From Phlebotomus papatasi (lineage: Eukaryota > Arthropoda > Insecta > Diptera > Psychodidae), in contig NC_077224.1 of assembly GCF_024763615.1 (NCBI RefSeq), forward strand, positions 1,922,001-1,986,000: 64,000 nt of DNA. The letters run 5' to 3'. A program made the translations under genes and the position numbers. The notes beneath the pieces are model-generated. The model worked only from the letters and a program-made list of their open reading frames with translations. It did not search any database and was not told the origin of the DNA. Of this stretch, positions 10,996 through 22,540 are shown piece after piece. Positions within the stretch are counted from its first letter, which is position 1, and each line of letters starts with the position of its first letter.

Positions 10996-13900
10996 CTGAA
11001 AAAAGGGAGGAAGCCTGTTATTTACACAGAGCTCTCCAATGGAATGACGATTTGTGTTATCATACAGAATTCAAGACCATTTCGCACATTTAAAGGTAAT
11101 TTTCATTCGCGTTGGCAATATATATTTTTTTAATTTGTCTTTGCAACTCTTTACAGATGAAAAACCATTTAAATCAATCATTTAGGAAAGTTTTCGCAAG
11201 AATTTATCATGACATTGAGGTTATGCTTAAGCTAACCTCAAAAAAAGAATGGTTAGAACCAGAGATTACATTATCTCTGAAAAATGCGACCAGTTTTAGT
11301 GTAAAGTTTTTCCTGTCTTCGTACACATTTCACAAGATATCTTCAAAATTACGTAGGTTGCCAATTTGGGGTTTTCGGTTGCCTTTTCGTTATTAAATTG
11401 GCCTTTATTTTGTATCAGTATTTTTTGCTAATTCATTCTACAATGACAGAAAACAGATAATAAACTCAAAAGTTTTTTCTGCGCGCTAGAAACATTTGGG
11501 AAACATAGGAAATGTCATACCCCTGGTTAGGACATTATTCACGAGGTTAGAATTTTATTCATTTTAATTTTGCTAAAATAGACATGGAAAAATAAAGAAA
11601 AAAAATTAAAACGAATCTGAGCAAAAAAATAAAATTGAGGAACAAGATCAAAGGTCAAAAAATAATCTTCACTCAGTTGAAAGTGTATTAAACTTACAAA
11701 GTGTTTTGGGGTAGAATTTTTTGAAACCTGTCCAAAATTATTTATGTGCGGAATAGGATTTATTTAAAAGAATTGCATTAGATCACTTTCTCCCGTGGTT
11801 GAATTACTATTTAAAAATTCTGCCACATAAAACATGTTTTAAAGTTTTTGAGGTTAGGTCAAATAACTTAAAACTTTCGGAATTTATTTAATGGCTAAAT
11901 GAGGCCAATTTGATCAAAAATTAAAATTTATCTATGCGAATGATTATTAGTATTCTATACACTCTTAGAAAAATTTAGTCTCAACAATCTCATATACAGT
12001 GGAAGTAAGAATGGACCCATTCATATATTTAGGTAGGGTAACTAAATGAAATAGTTGACCAATATTAGTTACAGTATCTTTTTCATTTAGTTATCATAAC
12101 TAAATTAGATTATTAACGGGTTGATAGATACCCATCTTATTGGCTGTAATAACTATATCATATTAGTTGTGGTTACTATATAGCATTTATTATGATACCT
12201 ATATCTTATTAGTTATGAAGATTAATTCGTAATAGTTGGTGTTTTTTTTAGAATTATTAAAATTATTTTATGCTATTCATATTCATGTTCCATTTTCTTA
12301 TACAAATTCATGTATAAGAGTATAAGCAGCCAACGGAAGTTTGCAGGTAAAATGATGCACAATATTAATCTGTTATGGACATTCTATGATTTATAAGCCA
12401 AATTTTTCCAAAATCCATGATACAATCACAAGCGATAATTGGATTTTAGTAAATATTCACCTGAAATTCTCACTGATTGCACAAGAAAAATTTGGAATAT
12501 AAAGTATAAAGCCCCCTTAAGATAGTGGGACTTGAAAGACGCGACATCCTTTCACATGCACTTCTTCTGAAGCACGGTGGCTGCTTGAGAAACTCGAAAA
12601 AGCTTCAACACATAAGTGAAAAACCACTCTTTACTACTAAAAAAGTTGTCTGAACTTTATAAAAATATAGGCGCATTTATTTGCATTAGTTGTGAGAACT
12701 AGATGGAATTAGAGACCAATATTAGTTGGGATATCGATTTTATTTAATTAACACAAGCAAATATAATTGTATGAAACCATTAGGATATAATTGCCACAGC
12801 TTATCCTCGTAAATATTGGCTTATGTTCTCACTAATAATAAAATTATTATGAGAAATTGTTTTAAGATATAGAGAACCATTTTAAATGCAGTGCCCTCTC
12901 TATAAAATAATTTTGAGGTTATGTATGCATGTCTGTTCACCAATGAAAATTATTTATCTTGTGAAGTTTTTGTTTAATAAATGAAGTATAATAGCATAGA
13001 ATTCTCTAATTATGTCTATTTAATCTTTTTTTAAAATTTTTATACTAATTCTACTAAAAAAATTTGTGTTATATTTTCGAGAGGTTGAACAAATTCAAAA
13101 AATCCAGCCCGATTACGAAGCGGACATCTGAAATATTGTCTCACAATCATCCAAATTACAAAGCGGGCACTGTAGATTTGACAATAATCACTCGATCAAC
13201 TAATTTTCATTAGTAATGATGTCTAAACTTTTCTAAGAGTGTACTAGACAGCTTCGATTTTTCTAAGGTTAGACTTAACATAACCCAAAACTTCTCCAAT
13301 ATGCCAAAAAGTATTATTAACTCACTTTTCTGCATTTAATTAGAAAAATGGCTGTATTAATATTAAGAAAAAATATATATCATTTTGATACATGAGAGAA
13401 ATTGCGTTGTTTTTAAGTTTATGCATATTCACTGTTTATTGGTGGTTTCAGTTTTTCCTAGAGAGCGCTAACAGCCATTTGGCTAAGCGTTAATTTTACA
13501 AAAAAAAATTAACTCCTCAAATCTGTATCCTTTTACAAGGTTCTTGGCCTTTAAAATGTTCCAAAAGCAACATTACAAAACTTTATAAATTACTAAACTG
13601 TTTGAGCAACGGCTCTGCCGTTTTACTGTACAGGCTCTTCCACAATTCTAGGCCGGCGGTGGACACATTGTACGGGGAGTGGGCGGGGGGGGGGGTTGTA
13701 AATGTAAAATTATTATTATTATGAAGATATCAGTGAGGCAACGTGTTTGTTGGGGAGATATTTGAAGTCAATCAACCTATCAAGATTTATATAGAGAAAA
13801 AGATTTTTTATTTCTAACCTCAAAAAATACTGATCATTTTAAAAACTTTTAAAGCTTTTGTTAAATTTTGAAATGTATTAAAAGGATTGTGGACCATATC

Positions 13901-16900
13901 AGAAAACAGCAATTTACCTTAAATCAGGATATATTCTGGATATTACTTTCTTCTTTGAGGTTAACTGATACATAACCTCAATATATACCATAACCTCTTT
14001 AGTAAGTAAAAAAATCCAATTTGATTAATTCAGTCATTTGCCAATTCAGTTTTAAAAAGAATATCAAAAAATAGAGATCAGATTATTATTATTATAAAAT
14101 TTAAATTATGTAAACTTTTAAATTTTGATTTATTGTGAATGAAAAAAAGTCGGACTTTGCCCAAAATTTTTTTTAATATATTTAAATTACTAGCATAATA
14201 ATGGCTTCTTAGCATTTCTTGTAATAATTTATTTTCATTTACCGAGAATCGTCAATGAGAGCAAGTGACACTCAAAACATAGTTTTTTTTCGGAATGGAG
14301 ATAGAAAAAATTCCTGCCTCCACCCAGAATTCAACTGGGGACCTCTCGTTATATGAGTGTTCTATCAACTGAGTTATAGAGGCCAAAAGCTTTGACTGAC
14401 TTGCTAGCAAATCCATTAATACATGGGCTGCCGACTCAATTGTACGCATGATACCGTTTCCAAATCTCATAAATTGAGAGTGATCACTTGAAGTGCACAA
14501 AGCAATTGGTTAAAGTCGTATCAAATTAATGAGGTGAGGAATTATATTTATCCTTTTTACCTGAACTGATTTTATCGATTTTTTGTGAGTCAAAGAATTA
14601 AAGTTTCAACAAATTAACAGCCTAAATTATATCCGAAGAAATATTTATCGATAAATTATTGTCAATGTAAGGCTTATTAGAGGAAGGCTTCGCACATACT
14701 CTGGCTTTGAACATTTCCCATGAATTTTTGAAATTTTCCCATTTACCTTTAATGAATCAAACCCAATTTCAGGAAAGGTGTGCCTTAAAGATTCATTAAA
14801 GGAATATAAGAGAAAGGGAAAATATGAAATGTTTGAAGCCAGAGTGTGTGCGAAGCCTGAAAGCTTTTCCGTTATAAAAGTATTATTATTTTAGAAGTAT
14901 AACAAAATGATTGTAATTTGAAACATAAAGAATTGTGAATTACTACTGAGGCCTTACGAAATACTCCTAAATTGTACAACTCACAAAAAAAAAATTTGCA
15001 AAAGTTTGTACTTTTCGCAAACATTGCTCGTAACATGAGCACTTGAAGAGCATTTTTTCGTTATTTTCCAAACATTTGTTCATAAAAGCACAACAAAATG
15101 TTCGTAAAATTTTGTCAGACAAACAAAAATGTACGAATAATGCCCAACGCACAATAACTTTTGTTTAGTAAACATGTTTTTGACATTTCAATGAGAGTGA
15201 ACGAGATCTAGATCTAGTCATCTCGCTTATTCTCATGGAAAATTTTGAAAACATGTTTACAAACAAAAGTTATTGTGCGCTGGTCATAAAGAATACACGT
15301 CAAGTGACCATGTTATGAATATATTTGTGAAAGTGTATAAACATTTACGAACTTTTTTGTGAGTTATACGATTTAAGAGCCTTTCGTAAGTCTCAAGTAG
15401 AAAATCACAAACATTTACGAATAATTTAACAATTTTTTTTTTCAAATTATTATGGGTCTTTTGATATCCATTGATAGCAGAACTATGAAAATTGAGCTTC
15501 GTTTACTCAAAATAATTCAATGAATAAAGACCCACAGAAATTGTCCTTAAAAGTAGAATGTTCAAAGGCATTCACTGAGAAAAAATCGGGGGTGCGATTA
15601 ACTTTTTTTCCTCAGAACTTTAACACTTTTTAGGTGTAAAAACATATCAACATTTTTTAATGTTAATTTTACGCCTTTTTAAGGGTAAAATTAACATGGA
15701 AAAGGGTAACTTTAACCACTAATACAACTAAAAAGGGTAATATTTACACAGATTTCAGATCAATACTGCAGGGTAAAATAAACATTTCCGGAAAGTTATT
15801 TTAACTTTTTCGGATTTCTCTCAGTGTTGACAAAAAAATCTATCTCCAAATTTTAAAATCATCGGAATTTTCTAAAGTAAAATATTAACGTAAAAATTAC
15901 GTTTTTATTATGATAAATTTCTAACTTATGTCAAAAATATTAATCAAGTCAAATAAGTATTGGAAACAAAACTTTTCATAATTCATTGTTTTAGTTTTTT
16001 GCAAAATTGACCAACTATCATCCATCTCTTTTTGTATTTTCAAGACTTCCACATTAACAACAGATTTAACCAAAGATAAACATATTTCAAAATAAAATTC
16101 AATGTGTTACATTCCATGAAATCATTAAGTGAGAGTTTACCAAATAGCGAAAGTTTGGAATGTGTTTAACAGAGGAAAATTTGAATAAAAAAATGTTTTA
16201 AATATTGAAAAATGACTGAATTAAAAAAAAGTATTATCTGTTACATAATGACTGCTCAATTATCTTGTCTACCAATAAATAAAGAAAGAAAAAACCTCTG
16301 GCTGCCCTTAATGACTTTTATCGATTCGTGTAGCAGAGTCTAATGGAAATTATTGGAGAGCAAAGGATCTTTTCTGTGCATTGGATTAATAGTACAGTTC
16401 CAGAAAGTTCATAATAAGTGGAAAGTTTACTGTATTGATCCAAGAAGCGCACAGAAAATATGTTGAATAATGTGAAATGTTATTTTCAGCAGTATATGTT
16501 GCTTCACAAGAATTACTCCGGTATAAAGAATGCCCTATGTAAATTCCTTTCCACAAGACATTCTCGAACAAAGTATAGAAAACCAAGGAATATTTCTAAT
16601 TCAACACTTTCGAAACACCGCAATTTCAGTACAAAAAGCGAGGAGAAACTTTTTTTTTTTATGAAAAGAGAATAGCATTAGGAATTTATAATACAACACC
16701 CAATTCCTAAAAGCATTTAATTCAGAGACAGTGAGTGTAAATGGTATTTTAATGCTCTCCTAAAACAAAAATACAATTTTAATCCAATAAATATTTCATT
16801 ATTTGTCTGCTTTTCCCTCAGCACAACAAAATTTGCAAGAATCTGCTGAGCATCTGCAGCAGAGTTGAGAGAGTCATAGATAAAATTTGTCCCACTGACT

Positions 16901-19900
16901 GACGCAGAGAGATAAACATTACTAATAATGTAGACAGAGCATCTAACACTTTTGAGCTTCTATAACATTTATCTTCTCTATAACAACAACATTTAAGAAG
17001 AGAGTTTTGAGATGCTGAGAGACATGTTAATCATTCAATTAACACAAAGTTTTCTTCCTTCATTGTGAATTGGTTCAAGACGCGAAATCATTCAAATGGA
17101 ACTCTTCTCATCTTTTTTTTTAATAGAAAGATGGCCTTCTACTTGATAAAAAAAAACATTACTATAGAGAAATTTCCACTGTACAGAGTGTCGTAAAAAC
17201 ATTTTGTTTTGTTGACAATTAACCATTATAATTTACAAATTGAAATGTGAGTTGAAGTTAAATAGAATCGCCTTGTTAAATATTCTTACAAGAATAATTC
17301 CAACTGGAAAATTACTCAACGAGTTACAAGTAAAATAACCTACACAGAAAAATTAGTTCGTAGTGTATCAAATTTCGGCCACTTTGAGTGTAATTTCGGC
17401 CATGCAAATAAATAAATTAAAATTATGTATGTTACACCGAGAAAAATGTGGATGGTAAAATTTACCATCCTCCATATAAAATTCTAATGGCCAGATAGTA
17501 AAAAAGTCACCCAACAAACGTGATATTAAATCCGACTGTCAAAAATTGTAGAATTTATTGCATGGACAGTAAATTCTATTAGCCGGATGGTAAATTTTAC
17601 TGGCAGGGTAGTAAATTTTACTAGCCGGATATTAGAATGAAAAATGTCGGAAAAATTTATTTTTCCTTATTTTCATTAATTTTTGGCCATTGTTTGAGAG
17701 CTTGGGGCCCTTCTTGGATGACATTCTCTGTATTTCAAGCCATTTTGGTGCGTGAAAATTGACGACTGCGCCGAGATTTGAACACGCGACCTTTGTGATG
17801 ACAAGTCCAGCATCTTCCAGCTGCGCCACGAATTGCTATAATGTATTCAAAGCATATCGGGAACCGTTGCATCGGCAGCCACGATATTCCAAAAAGACAT
17901 TCTAACAGCAGGATGGCAAATTTTACTGGCTTGGATAGTAATTTCAATCTAAATTTGAATTAAAGTGATCAATATAAAAATTCTAGAACTATTAATAATT
18001 TAATTACAAGTTTCTTAGAGTGATAACTTCTTGAACATAACTTTCGTTTTTTCGGCGGTTGATCCGCCAAGTTTGTTTTTTAATCACAGTAGCAAACATA
18101 CAGTAATTTTAGAACGTTATATTTGCAATTTATCATCTCGAAATTATTTTTTTTCAATAATATATTTAATTTTTCAAACTTGAACAAAATTCTGTAAGAT
18201 TGATGAATAATTTTTAACTTACATTTACCTTATTTACTTGGTAAAGCAACTTACTCGAAAAACAAGTTTAAAATATTTTTGTTAAGTGGGATGAAAGAGA
18301 TTCATGCGGAATCACAGGAAATATTTATTCACTATAAAGCTTGGGATCGTAAAAAGCATGGGCACTTTCTCCTAAACTTAATATTTTCAAGTTGTTTTTG
18401 AATTTGATATTATTTGGAAAAAAAGTAAGATATCGAAAAGAATCTAACCCGAAACATGGAATGCCGTAGATGACGTCCCGAAATTCGTTTTTTAATTGCG
18501 ACTTATGACAAAAATTAAGGTTGCATATCTCGTGAACGTATAAAGGTTTCTCTATACTTATTTTATTTGAAAGGAAATTTTGTTATTTTTGAGACAATAT
18601 ACGTGATTTTAAATTAAGTGTTTAAGTTTCTCGTAAGAACCCTCTGAATTTTGTTTGGAATAAATTAAAAAGTGTTATTAATGGCTCCGGCACACCTTTT
18701 AGATCAGGAAAATTTCATGAAGTCTAAATTCGAGTTCCTTTCTGTCTCATACGGTTTGCATATGTCTGTCTCATTCTTTCAAACTCTTCTTCTTCTTTTA
18801 AACATCACTCCAAATTCAATTTAGCTCAATCAAATTTGGAGTACGAAAGAATGGGATAAACATATGCAAAGCGTGTGAGAAAGAAAAGAATGTGAATTTT
18901 GATTCCATGCAATTTTACCGATCTAAAAGGTGTACCGGAGCCATAAAGAATTAAAAAATTAAAAAAAAAGTGTTAATCAGTAATATTGAATGCTAAATTC
19001 TATGACAAGACAGCTTTTACTTTTATTTTCTTTTAACATAATTAAACTACATTATAAAACGGTTTAGATTGAAAATCACGCACAGCTCAATCCTAAAACG
19101 GTAAATGCGCCTAAAATCACGCACAGCTCCATCATAAAACGGTAAGTGCGCTTACAATTACGCACAGCCCAATCATAAAACCGTAAATGCGCTTTAGATC
19201 ACACACAGTTCAATCGTAAAATGATAAAAGCGATTAAGATTACGCTTAAAAAAGCGCATTCTTAACCGTTTTATAACTGAACTGTGCGTGTTTTTAAACG
19301 CAATCTTAAGTGTTTTATGATTCAGCTGTGCGTGATTTTAAGCGCAATCTTAACCGTTTTATCCTTAATCTATGAGTGTTTTTAGCATAATTTTAACCAC
19401 GCTATGATTTAACTGTGAGTGTTTTCAGCGCAATCCTAACTATTTTGTACTTCAACTGTGCGTATTTTGAGCACAATTTTAACGAAATTAATTTAATTTT
19501 AATGACATAACATGCTGAATTTGATAAAAAATATGAGTATTGGTCAATTTATATAGCCAGATATTAGTGGACTATACAATATCTAGTCTACTTTCATAGA
19601 TTCATCAGTAAATCAATTCTTTAATTAAATAAAAGTCAGTTTTTCTAATTATTGAGAAGATATTTTTAGACAAGAGTAAATTTGAGCTTATTTTTATGAG
19701 AAAATGTTTCAGGGATATATTTAACGAATTATAATCCTGAACAAGTCTAAAGATTTATATATTATTTGTCTTCGTCAGATCACATTATTACTTCTTTAAA
19801 TTCATATACTCTTGCGATCACATAAATTGTTCTGTGATTTATCATATCGTTTTTCTATGTTTCTGTAAACTTCGCCAAAGCTTAATCAATTAGAAAAAAA

Positions 19901-22540
19901 ACAAAAAATAAATGTTTTTAAAAAATCCTAGAAATCGGGTCGGATAAATGTTTAAATAATACCCGAAAATTTAAAGGGTTGTATCCGTGACCCGCCCGAC
20001 CTGCAGAAAATAAAATAAAACCCGCCAGACCCGCAAAAAATCATGCGATTGGTCATAAAAGATCCAGATAGCGTCATAAACGATCCAGATAGCAAAGCGC
20101 CCGAATAGATTGACCCATACACTTGGAAAATATTCAAGAATTCTCCAATGTGGTAAGAAAAGGTGACAAGTCATGGAATTCTCTTTTTTTTGTCTAACAA
20201 TGCAACCCTATTATTTATTCCTAACACAAATTACCATTTCTAATGTTTCTTCAATTGCTTTTAATAACATCATACATTCGGTGAGGTGTAGCCCCTGTGT
20301 TATTAAAAATAGCTTTTCCTCTGTGAGATGCAAACATTTCCCCCGAGAAAACAAAACCAAATAAAAAGAAACTTCATCTTCTCTACAATACCAACAAACA
20401 AACTTTGTTCCAGAACCTCTCTCCATACACCTTTGATTTTGATGTTAGACTTGGAATTCAATTAAAAGGAAGGAGTAATTAAGATTTTCTCTGTATATTT
20501 TCAGAGGGAAAAAAAAATGGTGAGTACTTACCTTACATCTGAACTGGTATTGCCCATTATATTCCATGCGTAGCATGTGTAAATTCCACTATCACTGCGA
20601 CTGATATTGTGAACACGGAGATATCCATTTTCCAGGAGATCAACACTTGAGTTCCTTTGGGTTGAATTTTCTCTGCGTCTGGTGTGATTTCTCCGTTCCA
20701 TGGTGGTATTTAGGAATTGTAGTTCAATGTGTTGTTGATACTTTTCCTGATGCTGATCCGGATTGATGATTTTCATGTCGGGATCTGGGACATGACGGAG
20801 AATTTGATTGTGTGGTGTTACCCAGATGATATTGGGCGTTGGATTGCCCGTGAAGGAGCACTCGAGGGTTACGTCAGACTGAAGGAGATGCATTGTAGCT
20901 GGGGAAACATGAATGAGACTTGGCTGGAAGCAATGGAGTTGCTGAAGGACTCTCAGCATATCTCCCGGATAGCCATTGCGACACTTGAGATCGTGTATAT
21001 TAATTACTGGACCATCAATTGGAGTGTCCAAGAGGAAGTCCATATTGGTGGTATTTTCCTGCAGCAGGAGTAGTTGTCGGATCCACGATACCATCCAGTG
21101 CATCCGACAGTCACAGGCAAAGTCATTGGCAATGAAATTGACATAGCGCAACTGTGGCAATTTACCCAGATTTTCCGGGAGAAATGTCAGGGCATTACCG
21201 TGCAAATCCAGTACCTTGAGACTTGGTAAATCCCCAATTTCTTTGGGCACCATGGTCAACAGGGAACTTCCTGTGATCCTTAGAATCTCAATTGCTGGTG
21301 CATTGGTCAGTACACTTCCATCTACGCACGTTAAATTGCCATTATCTTGCAGATGGAATTTTTTCATATGCCTCAGTACATCTCGATTTACCGTGGCATT
21401 TTGCCTAGCAACGAGATTTCCCAGCCTCCTAAGACCCGTACGACTTAGATAGAATTCTTGCAGAGCATACTGATGCATAAGAATGCCATTTGGGAGACTC
21501 TCAAAGGGATTTCCACTCAAATCCAACTGCAACAGTCCATTGAGTGAACTAAAGATACTTGATGACAAAATCAACAGATAATTCCCACTGACATTGAGAT
21601 ACTTCAACCGGTCCAAACTACTAAAGGCATTTCGGTCAATAAAATTAATACGATTCTCAGCAATATTGAGATACTCAAGTTGATTCAGTCCATTGAATGT
21701 ATTTTTGAAGATTGAAACCAAATGATTGTGATGCATATTCAGCACCTGAAGACGTCCATTCTCAATAAAATGATTATCATGAATGGACATAATGCCATTA
21801 TGGGCAAGATCTAGCATCTCAATCATCCCAATGTCAGCAAATAGCTGAAATGGCACAATACTCAGTTGATTCCTCTGCAAATGGAGCTTTTTCAGTGTCT
21901 CCAGGCCACGAAAGGTATGTCTTGGAAGATCTTTTATCATATTATCAGCCAAATTCAACACTAACAATTGCTTGAGATACCCAAAGGGACTCCATGTAAC
22001 CGTTGATATTCTCTCAAGTTGATTCCCAGACAAATTTAGCTCAAGCAATGATTGTAAATCCATAAAAATATTCCCAGAAACATTACCAATACGATTCCCG
22101 GATAAATTGAGAATTTTCAGGTGAATCAATTTGGCAAAAGATCTCTCTGGCAACTGTGAAATGTCATTTCCGCTAACATCGAGCTTTCTCAGCCTCGTGA
22201 ACCTCCTCCTTTCACCCATCAATCCCCTAAATTGCCCATCACTCATTCCACTGTCAGTCCAAACCAATACTTCCGTTGCATTCTCACCCTTCAGCTCCAA
22301 CTGTACCCTCTTATCCCCATTCTCAATATGCCTCAATATAATCTCCGTATAGGATTGATCCTGGGCAAAAAATCTCCCAGATACATCACTAAGTGAAGCA
22401 TTGGAGCACTGAAGAATCTTCTCTTCAGTCACACTACAGTGCTCCTCCAAAAATCCACAATGGACACATTTAACCATTAAAAGACAAAATAGTAATATTG
22501 CCAATATCAGGATAACACCCCTGTGTCGTCTAATTTCCAT
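9690..22540 (-). CDS. LRR and immunoglobulin domain single-pass receptor, two coding exons
   Basis: join of 20532-22540 and 9690-10995 on the minus strand, about 1104 residues. Donor AAG|GTAAGT and acceptor TTTTTCAG|A keep the frame (split Arg codon, then LYIDPIIFYR). The order is signal peptide, leucine-rich repeats, LRR C-cap, one Ig domain, transmembrane helix, then a 400-residue cytoplasmic region. This is the layout of insect LRR-Ig cell-surface proteins (Kekkon-like in the broad sense) that act in adhesion or receptor modulation, but the cytoplasmic part is unlike the short Kekkon tails and I do not assign an orthologue. The start is the ATG at 22538-22540 (context CAAAATGG); an in-frame GTG nine bases upstream is not needed. 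The 9.5 kb intron is filled with transposons. Confidence 0.85.
10419..10757 (-). repeat. ten tandem 11-residue (hendecad) protein repeats inside the receptor tail
   Basis: Seen directly: KSMQLEKLREN, YAQQVHRIKDN, CTQQVEWIQNS, YNSQAKHLKDI, then a three-residue insert (RDI), then GTHHLTSLRDQ, YYDQVKRVRDY, STGQLNWVREN, YVFQRNKIRKF, SAHQVLRIREG and YKYQQQTLNKV. Position 4 is Gln in nine of ten copies, position 8 is Ile/Leu/Val in all ten, position 9 is mostly Arg/Lys, and position 1 is Tyr in five. An 11-residue period is a known right-handed or straight coiled-coil register. The repeat is at protein level; the DNA copies have diverged. Confidence 0.85.
10996..11264. other. start of receptor intron, nothing recognised
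   Basis: Intron sequence next to the acceptor. It includes a short inverted GAGGTTATG...TAACCTC motif near 11217 but no gene or bounded repeat. Confidence 0.4.
11265..11525 (+). repeat. dispersed repeat; unoccupied relative of 50665-51113
   Basis: The phrases CGTACACATTTCACAAGATA and GGTTGCCAATTTGGGGTTTT, in the same order, recur at 50725-51030, where a 234-bp MITE splits them. Here they are joined at ACGTAGGTTGCC, so this copy shows the empty site. Confidence 0.75.
11958..13243. mobile_element. inverted-repeat element with 'ACACTCTTAGAAAA' ends, about 1.29 kb
   Basis: Left end ACACTCTTAGAAAAATTTAG; right end the complement (CTAAACTTTTCTAAGAGTGT). The interior at 12030-12240 and 12690-12780 is built from degenerate AGTTA/TAACT words, and a second MITE (12889-13172) is nested inside. 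No transposase is visible. Confidence 0.65.
12889..13172. mobile_element. nested MITE, 'AATCCGGAT' family copy 1 (degraded)
   Basis: CAGTGCCCTCTC at the left and GAGAGCACTG-like sequence (GCGGGCACTG) at the right. The interior matches the better copy at 27210-27540 over most of its length (for example GTTTAATAAATGAAGTATAA and GATTACGAAGCGGACATCTG). Confidence 0.75.
13244..14314. other. receptor intron, nothing bounded
   Basis: AT-rich intron. Holds a G-run with GGGCGGGGGGGGGG at about 13681 and TAACCTCA/TGAGGTTA words at 13816 and 13955-13995. No gene or bounded mobile element could be supported. Confidence 0.4.
14315..14383 (-). other. tRNA-like sequence (pseudo-tRNA or SINE head)
   Basis: On the minus strand GCCTCTA pairs with TGGAGGC as a 7-bp acceptor stem (one G-T), followed by an A discriminator. 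The T arm is perfect (CCCAG-TTGAATT-CTGGG) and box B is near-consensus. The anticodon arm has one mismatch, with loop ATATAAC. The D arm pairs poorly. No CCA or clean terminator follows. A decayed tRNA or tRNA-derived SINE head is more likely than a working tRNA gene. Confidence 0.5.
14685..14858. mobile_element. short palindromic MITE, 'AGGCTTCGCACA' ends
   Basis: Left end AGGCTTCGCACATACTCTGG, right end its near complement (CAGAGTGTGTGCGAAGCCT). Inner arms continue the inversion (GAACATTTCCC with GAAATGTTTG; CTTTAATGAATC with GATTCATTAAAG). 174 bp, no coding content. Confidence 0.8.
14905..15430. mobile_element. 'GTTCGTAAA' hairpin element, second copy, interrupted
   Basis: Arms in opposite orientation share ACTCACAAAAAA, AAAGTTTGTAC and CTTACGAAA phrases; the fold centre is occupied by the nested palindrome at 15142-15284. 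Same family as 5127-5583 and 37715-38076. Confidence 0.7.
15142..15284. mobile_element. nested palindromic MITE, 'GCGCACAATAAC' family copy 2
   Basis: 143 bp from CCCAACGCACAATAACTTTT to GTTATTGTGCGCTGG, with AGATCTAGATCT at the centre. It closely matches the copy at 9366-9507, read in the opposite direction in the centre. Confidence 0.85.
15573..15826 (+). mobile_element. MITE, 'CACTGAGA' family copy 2 (complete)
   Basis: 254 bp from CACTGAGAAAAAATCGGG to ATTTCTCTCAGTG. The interior repeats the TTTTTAGGTGTAAAAA and GGGTAAAATTAACAT phrases of the copy at 2827-3078. This isolated copy defines the family boundaries best. Confidence 0.8.
15827..17439. other. receptor intron, nothing recognised
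   Basis: 1.6 kb of AT-rich intron. Short reading frames here have no domain or composition signal. No bounded repeats were found. Confidence 0.4.
17440..17945. repeat. degenerate 'GGTAAATTTTACTGGC' repeats
   Basis: Near-palindromic words such as GATGGTAAATTTTACTGGC recur at about 17455, 17590, 17610 and 17915, flanking a tRNA-like block (17757-17829). The set looks like a decayed foldback element with inverted GGTAAA/TTTACC ends. Confidence 0.5.
17757..17829 (-). other. tRNA-like SINE head or pseudo-tRNA
   Basis: Minus strand starts GTGGCGCAGCTGGAAGATGC (box A-like) and continues to GCGTGTTCAAATCTCG (box B-like). The stems do not all close and the anticodon arm is degenerate, so it is not a functional tRNA. 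A fragment of the same unit occurs near 7535. Confidence 0.5.
18683..18942. mobile_element. MITE with 'GGCTCCGGCACACC' ends (complete)
   Basis: Left GGCTCCGGCACACCTTTTAG, right the complement (CTAAAAGGTGTACCGGAGCC). The arms remain inverted well inward (CTTTCTGTCTCATACG with its inverse, and CAAATTCAATTT with its inverse near 18825). One-armed remnants of the same family lie at 29828-29990 and 46225-46370. Confidence 0.85.
19050..19485. repeat. foldback array: 41-bp tandem repeats facing 43/44-bp inverted tandem repeats
   Basis: Left side: four full units of exactly 41 bp at 19077, 19118, 19159 and 19200, each starting CACGCACAG or a variant and containing ATAAAACGGTAAATGCGC, with a partial unit before them. 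Right side: five units in the opposite orientation, with CTGTGCGTG-type words at 19282, 19326, 19370, 19413 and 19456 (spacing 44, 44, 43, 43). Arms made of short tandem repeats in opposite orientation are the layout of Foldback (FB) transposons. Confidence 0.85.
19486..20531. other. end of receptor intron (5' side), nothing recognised
   Basis: AT-rich intron leading to the donor of receptor exon 1 (GTAAGT, complement of 20526-20531). A short run with repeated CCCGCC/GACCCGC words is at 19985-20035. No gene. Confidence 0.4.
20532..22540 (-). CDS. LRR-Ig receptor exon 1: signal peptide, LRRs, LRR C-cap, Ig domain
   Basis: Numbering is from three residues upstream of the chosen Met. Signal peptide to about residue 32 (VILILAILLFCLLMVKCVHC). 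A cysteine N-cap follows (C32, C38, C48). About 13 leucine-rich repeats run from 118 to 470, with LxxLxLxxN phrases such as LKILNLSGNRI and LEYLNIAENRI. The C-cap has the CDC signature near 479 and partner cysteines near 523 and 540. The Ig domain spans about 541-668, with C564, W576 and the classic DSGIYTCY ending at C659. Many N-glycosylation sequons (NLS, NVS, NTT, NST) fit an extracellular position. The exon ends two bases into an Arg codon. Confidence 0.88.

Noticed and set aside
14315..14383. tRNA gene
   Set aside because: Acceptor and T arms pair well but the D arm does not, and no terminator run follows; described as tRNA-like only.
19050..19485. CRISPR-like array because of regular 41-bp repeats
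   Set aside because: There are no unique spacers, the repeats are contiguous, and the genome is an insect's; the inverted second arm marks a foldback element.
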